A stretch of DNA of 64,000 nt from Liolophura sinensis (lineage: Eukaryota > Mollusca > Polyplacophora > Chitonida > Chitonidae), in the NCBI RefSeq assembly GCF_032854445.1, contig NC_088295.1:70460028-70524027 (forward strand), given 5' to 3'. The stretch's first letter is position 1. The number at the start of each line of letters is the position of its first letter. Shown here piece by piece: positions 12,501 to 26,600 of the stretch. Below the pieces are notes generated by a model. It had not been told where the DNA came from. It saw only the letters and a list, made by a program, of their open reading frames with translations, and searched no databases. A program made the translations under genes and the position numbers.

Positions 12501-15500
12501 AGGAAAGAGGTTTCAGAGATAACACCCCCCCCCCCAGCCGATATCGCAGGCACCTGACCTTGTAGATAATTATTTGCTAAACAGCAAGGGGAAGGTGAAA
12601 ATGTACATTAGCTGTGATCTATACAGGATTAGTTCTCCCGGAGATCACATCTTCCGAAAATCCGTTGACCAAATTACAATGGCATGCAGTCTTATAACAA
12701 CACATGCATTAAAATACAGACCAAGTGCCAACGTCATACCGTCAGTCACTACGCTAGGAAAAGGAGCAAAAGGCTATACCGCTTCGTTTCCTGAAAGCGA
12801 TCACCAAATAGCCACACTGGTTGCGTTATTCACCAGGAGACACAGATGTAGAGTCAGGGTAATCTTAGCTCTTTTAACAGTAATAGGTGCAAAGCCTAAA
12901 TCTCATTTCAGTTTGTCAACAGAATTCCCAAGCAAAAACCGAAGGTATAAATCTACATCACAAATATCGAGGTAAAGGTAAGAAATAAATAGTTTTTAAT
13001 ACGCTCGAGAAGATCGGTTGCATCCTCTGTGTTTGATGGATCAATTCCCAGGAACCATTTGCATTCCAGTTTACTTAATTTGTACCAATGTTGCTTGGCT
13101 GTTTCTAATTTCATTAAGCTTGAGCAGAGTTAATTTGGGGCCGTCCCTTTGAGTCCGCGGGCCTTTAGGCAACAGATGTCCAATTGACTTTTAACTATAC
13201 GTCTGTAAGTGAAGACATGTCTTCAAGTCGATCATCATCACAACCGGTCGTGCCGCAGGTGTGCAAAACCCAGCAATAATTACCACCGTTAAATAACCAG
13301 AAAAAATGGTCACTGTCTCAAGTAGCCTGTTAAGAAGTTTTTTCAATTACTAGTTAGCGTCGAGCCCTGCACACCTGCCTCTGTGACTTGGCTTTGTATT
13401 GATAATCGACACTGCAGAGCGCCCACTATCATCAACCAGGATCATATAACCATCCAAACAGCAAAAGACTCTCAGCCATGCCCAAAAACAAAACACTCCC
13501 AGCAGTCGTGTGGTTCCACCATCTTTTAAGATATAGCTTTGTTCACCACCTTGATCAACAAGCTGAAACAAACCATCCCCCTGATTCGATATAGTAAATG
13601 AATAATAATGAGTATCCAAGAATGCAATCAAATAGTAGCTTCCTCATTGATCGGTTCAAAGGTAGGTAAAATTTGATCACACAATAACTCGCCATTCCCT
13701 CAAAGAGAAGGAAGAAAAGACAATAACAGGTAGGACGAATTGCTGGTACACTGTCATAAATATAAGCGTTCGATCGTCTCCTCAACATGGTCCGTCATGT
13801 GTTTAAGTGCTTTCATTACATAGTGCATTTGATTGACGTGTTTGAATTTTTCGATTTGTATAAATCTTGTGTCCACGTTAACAGGTAAGGTTCCGACTGG
13901 ATAACGATGGCGGTCAGTTAAGCTCGGGTAGTTAGCCTTTACAAAGCTGTTGGATCTATTGAGTAAATGAAGTGATATAAAAACGTACATGTATAGTGTC
14001 TGCCTGGACTTATTAAAGATGGGCTTATATGTCATAATTGCTGTCAACAGGCGTCCACAACGTCGTCCACGCTATATATGAACAGACAAGGTAGTAAACT
14101 CACCATTTGTAATCTCCACAACTCGACCTTTCTTACCACAAATTGAGCCACAATAACTTATATCTGAATTGTATAATCATACATGCACTGTATGAGTGTG
14201 TCTTGTTTCCTGTCTAATCATCAAAATGTTCCAGTTGAAGATTTTGAGTAACGTTCACCATAGTAAATGTTTCCACTTTTTTCTTTGGTCATTAAAGCAT
14301 CGCCATTCATTCGAAGTGTTACAAATGTGCTCAAAGTTAGGAGAGTTTCATTGCTTCGCCGAAGTGAAAAATAAGGCCATTGGATTGTTAGAAAAAACAA
14401 TCAGAGGTATATTATTGTTTAGACGTTTGGCCCATTCAGCAAGGCAGTATTCCTACCGCTGTTACAGATAATGTCTTGTCAATATGACAACTGTAGACAA
14501 AACTTTTAAAGTTTTAAGAGTCGCTGCTGTGGCGCGTTTCCAGGCGAAACGTGCCACAGACATATTTACATGCAATACTTGTGACTAATATAAGTTCCAG
14601 ACATTAGTAAGTTTAAGGTAAAAGCGCCCAGACCAATAAATGGCCCACTTAATGTATATGACAAAACATTTTCGCTTGTGATACAATACCCTGAGTATAT
14701 TGAGGAAGCCGATGAATTATACGGTTATAAAGACAACATGGACTGACTGGAACATATGAGATGCGACTTGTCGGTTGACAGATAGGCTGATATATAGGCG
14801 ATCCACTGACAGACCTCAGATGTTCTCTGCTTCCTCTAATTAAATACCGAGGGCACCAAACAACAATCCAGATGCTCATGTCTACATTAATGTCACTTCC
14901 ACAGCTACCGATTTTCGCTACTGCAACAAATGTATTCGTCAAAACTACATGTACTTGTCAATAAAAACTTATCATGTTCTGTTAACTTCTTGAGACCCAT
15001 CACACCGCCATCCATGCCAAAATATTTACATATCTTCCTGTTTTAATCTCCAATTTCAAAGAATGTGTTAGATTTCCTCTATTAGTAATACTAAAACATA
15101 TCTAGATGTGACAAATTTCCTATTCTACCCAGCCTTCAATTACCTCGTTGTGCTACTTAGTGGGCATGATCACTGGAACAGTCGAGGCAGCCTCAGTCTT
15201 TTCGTGATTTACTCACGGCATACAATGTATATCTTCACACAAGTTCGCTCCTGACCTCTGGTCTACACACAGTGATTCGTGCAGCATTCCCTCATTAACA
15301 CCCAAACACGGTATATTGCACCAAGAATAATAAGTTAGCTCGTCCAAAGCTGTGTAGTTACTCAAGAAAAAACGATCTGTTTCCGGATGGTATTGCTCCA
15401 GAATCAATTGTTGCGAGCAGCGGTGTTGTTCCAGGATCAAGAGTTAAACTAATCGCTGGGGAAATGACTTGTTTTCGTGCAGGAGGTCATTTAGGAAGTG

Positions 15501-16933
15501 GCCACCGTGTCAGAAATCAATGTTTTGTGCACTGTTGAAGAAACAAGAAATGAACACTGGTTTCGGGTGGAAATAAACTGAAGTTGGATGGAGCTGGTCA
15601 GATTTACACACGATCGATACAGTTTTCTCCAATTTTAATCGAAATACTTCAGCAGACAATTTCCAAAGAGCGAATTTAATTTGTCACGTGATATTCTCTG
15701 GAGGCAGTGTGTGTCGTCTGCCAACCAGCAGACGATGGAACTCCGCAGGGAGGACAGGCTGTGGGATTAGACGCCAGCTTTCCAACTCCTTCACATCTGT
15801 CGGGAGGAAATGCAGAATCATTCGAATGGAGCCTTCTAACAATCAACACTTTCCTCTCTCCCTGTAATCTCATTAAAACGGAACCTTTCTGATAATAAAT
15901 GTGGGTGTACACAGGATGTGCTCTGCCAATGTAACGGGTGAAAAATAATTAGTCCTATAATAAGAAAAAACGTGCACAGCACTATTTTACACTGAGCTTG
16001 CTGACAATAAGATTTATTAAAATTATACATACATCTAACAAGTGAAGACCATACTAAGCCCAAGATCCGACTCATTCAGCATGGAGACATTCATTTATTT
16101 TGAATGTTTGTTGTTCTAAACAATTCATTTTCAAGAATTTTTAATTTACACGATGGGACTCAGTTTAATGTGTAGAGGGAATTGGAGTGCCCGGGATAAG
16201 CCACCGCCTTAGTGCAAGTTAGTGAGGAACTTTCTCACATGAGATGTATAGATACGCACGCCTTAAAAGCGAGTGGTGATCAACGAACGCCAAACTGCGC
16301 ACACGGCCACACGGCCACACGGTCACACGAGTAAATGTTAATGTCTGGAAAGTTAGCTTACCTACCATCATTTATCATACATTTCATAAATTTCTCTGTT
16401 ACTTTACTTGATCATTTATAAATCTTATAACTATTCTGTCCAATCAGACGTTTAAGTACATGTGAACTGTACTTTGAATACTAACTTTGTGCATAATATT
16501 CAAAACAACAAGTTGTTTGATTTATTCAAAGTAAGTAAGTAAACGGCACACCACTTGAGAATTATTAGACGGGAAAAAGAAAATAACAACGACCTCAAGC
16601 CTATAGAAAATGTGGGATTAATGAACCAAAGATGTATACACAGGGTGTTATGAACAAAAAGAACGAAGGGTTTTCCTGTACTCTTGGTTTAGCTGAAATT
16701 TGTCAAAACCTATCTCCCCAAAACCTACTTTTGTAGTTTTGATCCCTGTAGTTATTCCGTGTCTGGCTCAATGTCGTATCAGTTATTTTGTTTTTCTAAA
16801 AATGTTCTCTTTTCAGTGCGATTAATACAAATATGTCTTGGCAATCAAATGTAAACATAAATACATGTAAATACAAATATATATTTGTACTCAAATACAA
16901 ATTTAATACCTGCATATACAACTCCATTAATTC
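9513..16933. other. Long non-coding stretch
   Basis: About 7.4 kb without a supported gene. It contains a poly-C run (12527-12536), a poly-A run near 10600 and a short ACACGGCC tandem (16303-16327). The longest open frame (12574-12975, 133 codons) has no recognisable domain, no splice support and ordinary local composition. The frames at 13.35-14.05 kb on the minus strand are likewise unsupported. Confidence 0.5.
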
Positions 16934-17015
16934 ATTTATTATTTGATTGATGTTTTACGCCGTACTATGGAATATTTCACTTATACGACGGCGGCCAGCA
17001 TTATGGTGGGAGGAA
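16934..17015 (-). mobile_element. SINE family A, 3-prime fragment, reverse orientation
   Basis: Reads TTTGATTGATGTTTTACGCC, then a diverged TACTATGGAATATTTCAC and TTATACGACGGCGGCCAGCA. Only about 80 bp of the tail half remain. Confidence 0.75.
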
Positions 17016-19810
17016 AGCTGGCAACCGAAATACATCTCCATGCATACTGGTATATTTAAATGCAGATATATAATTTTGTGCACATTAACAAGTTTCACGC
17101 CGTTTCCCGATGCCTATAGCAGTTCTGTATAATGCGTCGTCTGTGCTATTTGTTGTGGTAAAATGTGGAATACTGCTCTCAAAAGTCTTCAATTATACGG
17201 AGTGCCCAGGGAAAACCATCGCAAAATGTCGCAGAAGGACTATAGCTAGGTTCGAACCTGTTACATCTTTATTCAACTTGTTATTGGGACCAGCGCAGCG
17301 AAAATAAGGTTTTAACTGCCCAGATACAAATATGTTTTAATTTCAGTCACATGAAGGCGCAACCGGAAATCTGATTAATTGAGATAACAAACAAATAATT
17401 ATATAATTACATATAAATATATTTGAACACCTTACTCCATTAGGCATCCCTGATAAAACATTTACAGGTTTAATACAGTACAGGAGTTGTTTATACTTTA
17501 CAAAGTAAATATACGCTGGTAGGTCTACCATCATAATAACTTGCGTGTAAACTGGTAGTTAGTGTACATCACGAAATCTTTTCATACAATACTTCGAAGA
17601 TTACGTTAAAATACTGGTATGAATGTACCGAAACTCGTATGACAGTCAAAATGTCTTCTACTATCGAAATATTCTCTGATAATACTTCAACGGTGTCAAA
17701 CGGACTATATATCTATATTACAAGCATTATTATGTTGAGCAGGCTTTGGGGATTTAATGTCACGTTTACAAGAGCGCATGTAATCAAGGAACTAATTACA
17801 ACCTGTATGAACAGCTAAGTAATTTCGTGTTTCAGCAGAACGTTGCCCAGCACAAATTACTGCTCGGATTAGCCTTGACGAAAAGACAAGTAGATCAAAT
17901 TTCCAGCAACTTCTCGTCATAATTCTGTTATAATTAAACTCGAACGCAAAACGGTTGCTGTATTTTACAAAACAAACATAATTGACAGGCGCTTATGTCT
18001 CGTGGACGGCACACTTGAACAGGGTCGGGTATCGGTGTGATTATTTCATTCCTCTGGGTGTACGATATAATCAGGTATGTATTGATTAGGAGTACATGCA
18101 GCACGTATGCCAAACTGTGTGGCAGAATAACCAGGTGATGTGTGACAAGTGACACACTCTAACGCTGTCGTCGTTGCTTTTGTTTAAGTTGATTTGTTGT
18201 GCATTTCATGTAACGAAACATTGCCGTTGTGCACAGGCATAAATTCATCAAATCTATGAGTGCCTGTCTTCTGTCTTTTTGTTTGTTTTTTTTATTTTGT
18301 TTGCTTTGTTTGTTTGTTGTTGTTTTTTTTTTCGTTTTTTTTCATGACGGCGAGTAGAATATAATTCTAAACGCTGCATATGTGTCGCATAACACATGAA
18401 ATATAAAGTAAACCTGATGACAATTAAACAGATTATAACTTTTACAATCTCACACTTAAATGTACACCTGTATACAAGAAATTGACGGGAAGCGAACAGC
18501 TTGTTTAACAAAGAGAATAGGTAACATGTACTTACCAGGGAGTATAACAGCGAATTATCCCGGAGTTCCCATGTTTCCAGGGTGTGTTGGTCCCTGATGA
18601 TCGTGGGCCTACTCTAACTCAATATGATGACCAAGTCAGAAGTGCCGCCTTAAGCCACTGTAGCACCTTAGTGTGTCCACGTGAATTTATACGATATTGT
18701 TCTAAACTTAGACTTGTCTGTGGACACGTGCGGGTCAGGAATTGCGGAGCTGTTGTCACAGAGGGTTTGCATGTAAACCGCGTGTACGAGGATTCTTTTT
18801 CCGGTCCAGCGCTGTTGTCTTCGTCGGTGGATATGGCACATGGAAGCACCACCTACCCAAAGTTCATTAGTTTTGACGACAGAGTACGCCCATGTGATCA
18901 TCGGCCGTCGCGCACATCATTAATAACCCGAGCTCTGCTCCTTCAGACTGCCCACAGAACGGACGGTGGCCTGATTGTACATCAGTTACACCAGTGTTAT
19001 GTTCATGGGCTGGCGTCTTCAACACTGTCGCCCTTCTCAATGGAGTGTCATCATATCAACTGTTAGCAAATAACAAATCCCCGCCTATCTTTTAGAATTG
19101 TTGTTGAAATCACTGGACATTTTCTGGTTTGTCCGACAAATGACAGCCAAACATTAGGTGCCTACATGCATAACTTTTTTTTATCTAGTTTAGGAATACA
19201 AGGTTGGACTGGCAAGTATTGTCTTATTAAGCGTTTAACTCTGATTGCTGGTATATATGTAACATTCAGTTTTCTGTGAGAGCTCGCTATTTTCTAACGG
19301 TTCACACTCCGTTCAGCTTCGAAAGGAAACGACCAGTTATTGTTCTCATTTTATTCTATTTAACTTAATAAACGGTTTTATCTGCGCATAATTGGAGAGT
19401 ATTTCCTGACTAGGGGGCAGTGGGTAGGCGCGTTTCTCCCTGCTGACGGGGAAGTGGGCATGACGGAGTGGAAGTGGAGGCTGGAGTCGTGTGAGCAGCC
19501 GTGGACAGATGTGCCGAGTGGATTGAGGCATTGATCCAGACACTGCCATTGCCCTACTGAATGCTAATTAGCTGCACCAACCCGGTCTCCGATTGGTCAA
19601 ACCCAATAGAAAGTGACAACTTAATTTGTATCGACTTGTGGCAGAACTGAACCTGGCTTTCAGCAGGCCATCTGTACAGAAGATGCTCGCTCAGTTTTCT
19701 TTAAGGTCTGGGACGAAAACAAATATTGTAACTGTATTCGCGGTATGATCGTCAAATCGAGTTAAAGTCGTCTTTATCAAGCTCTGCCCAAGGTCAAATA
19801 GTGCTCAAAC
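17016..19810. other. Non-coding stretch with a GC-raised island
   Basis: It includes a T/G-rich low-complexity run at 18270-18343 and a GC-raised block at 18536-19070. That block has a 160-codon plus-strand frame and a minus-strand CTG|gtaagt donor at 18531-18536. No domain is recognised. A CCAAT-containing block lies at 19560-19620. Confidence 0.45.
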
Positions 19811-20690
19811 TTGGCTCAGTTTCCTATACTCATAAAAAAGAGGGCCCTCAATATATCAGGAACTTTGCCCATTTCCCTGTACTCATAAACCAGACGACCC
19901 TCAACATATCAGGAACTTTGCTCAGTTCCCTTTGCTCATAAACCAGATGGCCCTTAATATATCAGGAACTTTGCCCAGTTTCCTATACCCATAAACCATA
20001 TATCAGGAACTTTGCCCAGTTTCATATACGCATAAACCAGACGGCCCTCAATATGTCAGGAACTTTGCCCAGTTTCATATACGCATAAACCAGACGGCCC
20101 TCAATATATCAGGAACTTTACCCAGTTTCATATACTCATAAACCAGAGGTTCCTCAATATATCAGTAACTTTGCCCAGTCTCCTTACTCATAAACCAGAG
20201 GTCCCTCAATATATCAGTAACTTTGCCTAGTTTCCTTTACTCATAAACTAAAAGGACCTCAATATGTCAGGAACTTTGCCCAGTCCCCTATACTCAACCA
20301 AACGGCCCTCAATATGTCAGGATTTTTGCCCTGTTTCCTATACTCAAAAACCAGACGGCCCTCAATATATCAGGAACTTTGTGCAGTTTCCTATACTCAT
20401 AAACCAGACGGCCCTCAATATGTCCGGAACTTTGCCCAGTTTCCTTTAAGCATAAATCAGACGGTCCTCAATATATCAGGAACTTTGCCCTGTTTCCTGT
20501 ACTCATAAATCAGACGGCCCTCAATATATCAGGAACTTTGCCCTGTTTCCTGTACTCATAAATCAGACGGCTCTCAGTATATCAGGAACTTTGCCCTGTT
20601 GCCTATACTCATAAACCAGACGGCCCTCAGTATATCAGGAACTTTTACCTAGTTATTTTACGCATAAATCAGGCCGCCGTCAAATGAGTG
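19811..20690. repeat. 53-bp tandem satellite, about 16 copies
   Basis: Each unit contains TATCAGGAACTTTGCCCAGT, then TTCCTATACTCATAAACCAG and ACGGCCCTCAATA. Units differ by point changes, and some are shortened (near 19990-20010 and 20285-20300). Open frames across it are artefacts of the repeat. Confidence 0.93.
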
Positions 20691-23600
20691 GAATAAACTT
20701 TAATTCGACGTAAAGTACTAAGTACAGTACATAAATAAACTGATCTTTTAATCCTCACCCGGGTACTAGAGAAATCAGAAAACTAAGATAAATACTGACA
20801 AGTTTCTACCTTTCTAATACACATAATCTATTTTTCATACTTATATTGTGTAAAGTAATTTCATTTATCTGACTATGAAGAAGCGCGTTGGTCTGCGTTC
20901 AAGAAGCGTGCACAATTTGTGTGAGTATGGGGGCGGGGGCGACCCTTATGATATACGTGTGTGTTGTAATTTATTGAGTCCTTGAGACGGAAAACTGTAT
21001 GAAAGCTGAGCCCAAATTAATAATACCAAAGTCACCATAATTTTAGTAGACGTTAAAAATTGACCTTTGTTAGAATATGTCTTATACTAATTCTGCATGT
21101 TCAGTGAATACCCATTTAACTAACACAAAGTATGTATTTATTTTTTTATTCCATTTGATTGAATCGTCAGGAATATGACAGTTGATGACAAGGTTTATTT
21201 TTGGAGAAAAGCGGACTTGGCGTTGCACGTACAGAGCATTTCCTCACTCAGTAGTTATACACTCCAACGGCAATGTTAAAAAACTAATGTATTACAAAAA
21301 TTATGTCAACACAGCATCCTCACTTTAGATGACTAACCCTTGACCATTGAGGTCGCGTGCATGTTTTTAGAGCACTGTCTCGAGGTGGCTATCATGTAAA
21401 ACACCTGCATTCAACTGAAATTTATGCTCATATCCGTTTTGAATACTCTTTAGTTCTTTTTTTATTAAAACAACTGGCCTTTCCATATACCGAACTATTC
21501 TCATTACCTAGATGTTGTGAATTTTTTCAAATGTTCCCCAAAACAAAGGTTATAGATATTAAAATAAAGCTGCATGGACTAAACCCGATTAAGTCTGAAC
21601 AATTTCCATATTCAAGATCTTACGTATTATCAAACCAAGGATCGACTCCCGTATACCTATAGTAAAAAAAAATTATTCCACCAGGTAACAAACAAACTAA
21701 TTTAAGCCGCGGCGGAATCAGCAGAATCATGAGGTGAATCAGGTTAAGAGTTTGTGATTCACATCGATGACTCACACGTTAGATCACTAAGCCAGCGAAA
21801 GCCCGAACAAAGTCTCATTTATTTTTATGTTACACCAGTTGCAAATTCTGCCTTGAACAGATACTTGTACTCATCTGTAAGAAATACTCTATTTGCACAA
21901 ATATAGACGTAATGTGGATAAATTTTGTTACATAATGGGTTCGAAATGGGTAATGACTACCCATAGGGTAATAGGGTAATAATGATTACCTTGTGGGTAG
22001 CTCTCGGTATACTCATAATGTAATAATGTTACATTGCGGATTGCAAGTGCCACCCATAGTGTAATAATTTTAACATTACGGGATCTTATTACACTGCGGT
22101 CGTTATTCTTTATTTTTACAACGAATGCTATTCTCTATTTTTTAGAATTCCATTATCCATTAGATGTTATGTTAACCGTCATATTCATGTACAAGAATAC
22201 AATATATGAATGAATATGAGTGCGAATTAAAACAACAATTTTACGCAAACCAGTAGTCATGTAAGTATAAAAATTTTTAAAGTAGGTATACCACTTGTAG
22301 GACAGCAATTCAGTAAATCTAAGTCAAGTAAATTCCAAGGTGACGTAAAAAAGCTCATCACCAATATGGAGGTAAAAGAGAATTTGCGTGTGTTTCAAAT
22401 GGAAGATCTTTACACTGTTTGTATATTTGTACTACCGTAGTGGTTTTCTTGCCATTATTTTGTCAAGATGTATATTATAGATGGTATTTATTTTCAGTGT
22501 GCATTAATTATTTTCCAGTACATACATAAGTCTGGCGTGCGTGATGTTATATTTTCTTTTCTTATCTTTCCGAGACCAGAGCTTGTGTACTCCACGCATG
22601 ATGCATGAAGCAGGCGTCGATGCATGCGTTAAACTGTCAAATCATTTAAAATGCTGAAGTGAAGTCCCGTGTTAAAACCTGTAAATCCTCCTGACTCAGC
22701 TGTGCCTGAAATAAGGAGTTTTATACGTGTACATGGACACGGTGATGCACTACGACTTCCGTTATCCGCTGTCACAAGGGAATGAAATAATCTCAAGTCA
22801 CTATGACCTAAAACTATAATCAAATAAAAACATGGCGATAGGGATAGGCCACGTCGACTATTGTATGTGGATGAGTGCGGGCATTGTCCAAGAAAATCCC
22901 ATATCAGTGGTTAAACTTTTCAAGAATGCTTTGTTGGTGGTAATTTGAATGACTATAAATGCTGTACTTCCAGGCACATGCGATTGCCTTTGGAATAGTC
23001 CATGCGATTACTTGACGCACTTACTACAGTGTTTCCACAGTCCGTGTTGACAATTGCGTTTGCCCATATTCTACTAGCCAGTCAGTGCAGTTAATCTCCG
23101 TCCGATGCATTAGAAATGGGACACGTTCAATTCACTCTGCGTTAAACAACAGCGCCGAGCCCGTGGGAACATTATGGACAGCGTATTTATGTAATCCTCA
23201 TTCTCAAAACAGCTACCAGATTATTAATCGTAAATGCAATCTTATTGAAAACCGCACGAGCATTAGTGCTTTAAACAGTGATTAAATGAGTGAATGAATG
23301 CTAGTGCGATATGGGTAGTTATGTATCCAAAATAGGGATGAGGCGTGCATTGAAAGAGTATCAAGGTAGAGTTATAGAATTTAAAATGTCGTTAAGTGAC
23401 AGATGACAAATGCCTATTGGCCACGTAACTAATGGGGACATTTGTAGCAATGGGAGGGCAGGAAATGAGCTGGTAAACTTTCCTCGGAACGACCTCATGT
23501 TCATGAATTTTGATAGAAAAAGCGCATAAATCATCGTTCGACAAAATTTGATACGCTCAGTTAATTCCGGTGACAACTATGCCCTATACACTGTATGAGG

Positions 23601-26600
23601 TGGAATGGAAATGAAGAAGCTTCTCTGGAGTCATTAGACTGGGGAATTTATCATGTTGCTGACATGCAGTCAGGTGTCGTGAATCCATCTCTGCCCGGGC
23701 TGCTCGCCTTTCAACCCCGGTATCAGGTGTGGGGGACAGGTACGGATTCTCCGTGAAGAACGTCCGCTTGGCTCAACAGGCCAATTAGGACGGTCCAAGG
23801 GGCAGCCTCGAGCCGAAGTCAAACGCCGGAGTGTGTGTTTTACAACAAAGTCGGAAACAGTGGCAACTGCTTGATTAGCGGATTTCAAATGACGCTACAA
23901 CGAGGGAGTAATTTGTCTCCGCTTCCGACCACTTTATCCGCTTGCCGTAGCGCTAATTACATGCTGAAAAGCTCATCCCATTCGGGCAGAAGTTCGGCTT
24001 ACGTCCGTCATTGAGGACCATCTGTTCGGCCAACAACTCGCCCAGGCACTCTGTAGGAGTGGGATTTACAGTCCCACACATATGGCCACAATCGGCAATA
24101 TAACCGCAAAAACGCAGCCAAAACTATATTCCACTAACTATATTCGAAGTACATATTGGATGCAAAAGGCGCTGACATCGGGTAGTTATAGTTTTTTTAA
24201 GCACATAATTCCGATAAACAAAAAATTATTTTATGATCGACATGATACCACTACATACATAAGATGCTACAATGAGCTGTAAGTGGAATATCTGGCATGT
24301 TCTGTAAAAAAACAACGTACTTATTATTTTATGTGGACATATTGGCTTTTATATTGCGTGAAATTAGTTAATTATCACGTGATCTGTGCTCGTATTGGTT
24401 GGTTTTAAACCGAGTTACATTTATCTGTATGGGTGAAAAGTGTAAGTTTTCGACTCGCAGAGAAGTTTCTTGTGTGTCACACGATGCATCAGCGGACCTG
24501 CATATCAGGTGAACGGAATGTTTAAGAAGTAGAAATAGCTGTATAAATTTAGTAAGCTGAAACCAAAACAGAACTTGTGTTACCCATACCTAATTATGAA
24601 GTTGTGGTGTTGCAAGAACACCAGCTGTGGAGCAGGTGCATACTATAGTTTGACCCAGCAGGCGGTAAATACCATGACCGATATGGCAATTTATTCCTTT
24701 GCTTGGTAGAATAGTTATTTCGAGGTTATTTGCTAACATAAACCGGTTACTTCTGGCACATAGCCAACAACTGTTATGAGCTTGAGTTTTCACCTCGAAA
24801 CGAATCCTTGGAGTGAAATATTGTACAAAGAGTACCGTTATAGGCAGAGCAAGTTCACTTTATAAACGATTGTTTTTAATTACATTAACAAGTAAATATA
24901 ATAACACTGGTATTTATGATGTATATGACTGTATGCATACTGTAGGACAGAGTTCAAAACGGGCATCCGATGTACATCATTTGTTATCATCCTGTTGTGT
25001 GATTTTTTTATTGTCACGATATTCTCTACAATTATAAAGTCATATAGTTGAATCGTGTATTTCGATTGCTTCAGTTTGAGGAAGGTAAATTATCTCTGAG
25101 TTCATGGAGATCAAATTTTGTTTCTCCACAAAGACGACGACTGCATTGAATATATTGATTTGATTTTTCGATACATCATGTACAGTACGTCATACACGAT
25201 ATAAGGGATTTGGATCATGCGCTTCTAGTGATTTGACTGTTGCTTAACGCCATATATACTTAAGAAGCTTTCACCAGAAGTCATTTGTAAGCATGGAGAT
25301 AATCGGAGAGACGGGCGTAAAACATCGAACTTTGCCAAGTTTCTGACAAACGTAACCTACCTGAAATGAATCAGTTTATATGAGAGCCTCCAAAAAACCT
25401 TATAATATTCAAACATGAGTCAACATGGACGAGCGTGTATATTTGACCGTATGATAAATCCCATCAAAGTTTCGAATTAGGCCCTATAGGAGTAACTCCT
25501 ATGTAGAAGGTTTAATCCAAATCTTAGGTGATGCACGTATTGATGTAAAGTTTGTATAAGTCAATTAAGTGTGCAATATTTGTAATTTATAGTAAGTTGA
25601 TACGAGATACACAATAATGCGTTGTCCTAAGTTATATGCGAAAACGAACTACGAAGTGTTTAGCTTATAAATTTGTGAACAGGTGCCTGTTGTTCATCTC
25701 CCATTGATCATTGATCGTTGATCATTTCAATTCATTGCAAGATTCTATACAGTACTTGTTAAAAACAGGGCACACGGTCAATCAGATACATGTTATGTTA
25801 ATGGACTGCTTTATCTTCATCAACATTAGCCCTCATCGTGCAAGCCTATAGAGATCAGCGTTATTTTCCGCACAATTTCTCCGCTAGTCACAACCAGCCA
25901 TGTACGAAATTACCAATCTCCATTGAAACACGCCTGTTTAGGAACACGTAAAGGCCACCAGCCAAGCGTACAGTGAAAATCGGCAATTGAACTGGACAGG
26001 TTATGCTGGTCGTACTTGCGGCCTTTAATACAAAATCAGAAAAATGGTTAAAATGTGAAATAAAGAAAAACAGAAAACTAAGGAGAGTTCGTTTGATTAG
26101 ACAAAGAGTACACGCGATATATGAAATGTTTCCGCCATATGATATGGCTGTGATGTAGAAGTATTAATAATCATCCAAGACGAGGATCCATTACTTTGTG
26201 AACGACAGATCACGTCCCCAGGTTATTGTGTGCTCGGCACGCTTCGTCAGTGTTATATAGTGCCGGATTTGTACAGCGGCCTGGCTGCGCGCACGACCGG
26301 CAGAGCGCTCCTCGTTCATCCCAACGTTAGCGGGGAATCTTCTCCGGACGGGTGATTTATCAACCGTTGTGTCACCTTGGCGACTCCGCTTACGACGCCG
26401 TTAAATTTGTGGTGTTTCATTCACAATGCAATGATAGCCGCGTCCCATATTCCACTGAAGGCCGGGCTATGGCGTGTTTGGACGCAAGGACTTCGGATCG
26501 CTGGCTCTAATCAACCACACGAATCTTATCTCTGAAATCGGCAAACATGCATTGATGTCAGTTAGACATGTGCATATGTTATCAGGTGATAATTAGAATC

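Noticed and set aside
12574..12975. 133-codon open frame on the plus strand
   Set aside because: No recognisable domain, no splice partners, and composition like the surrounding non-coding DNA; compatible with chance over this much sequence.
18584..19066. 160-codon open frame on the plus strand
   Set aside because: No domain signature, and the opposite strand is also open in two frames. The GC-raised composition alone lengthens open frames. Reported as a possible transcribed block instead.
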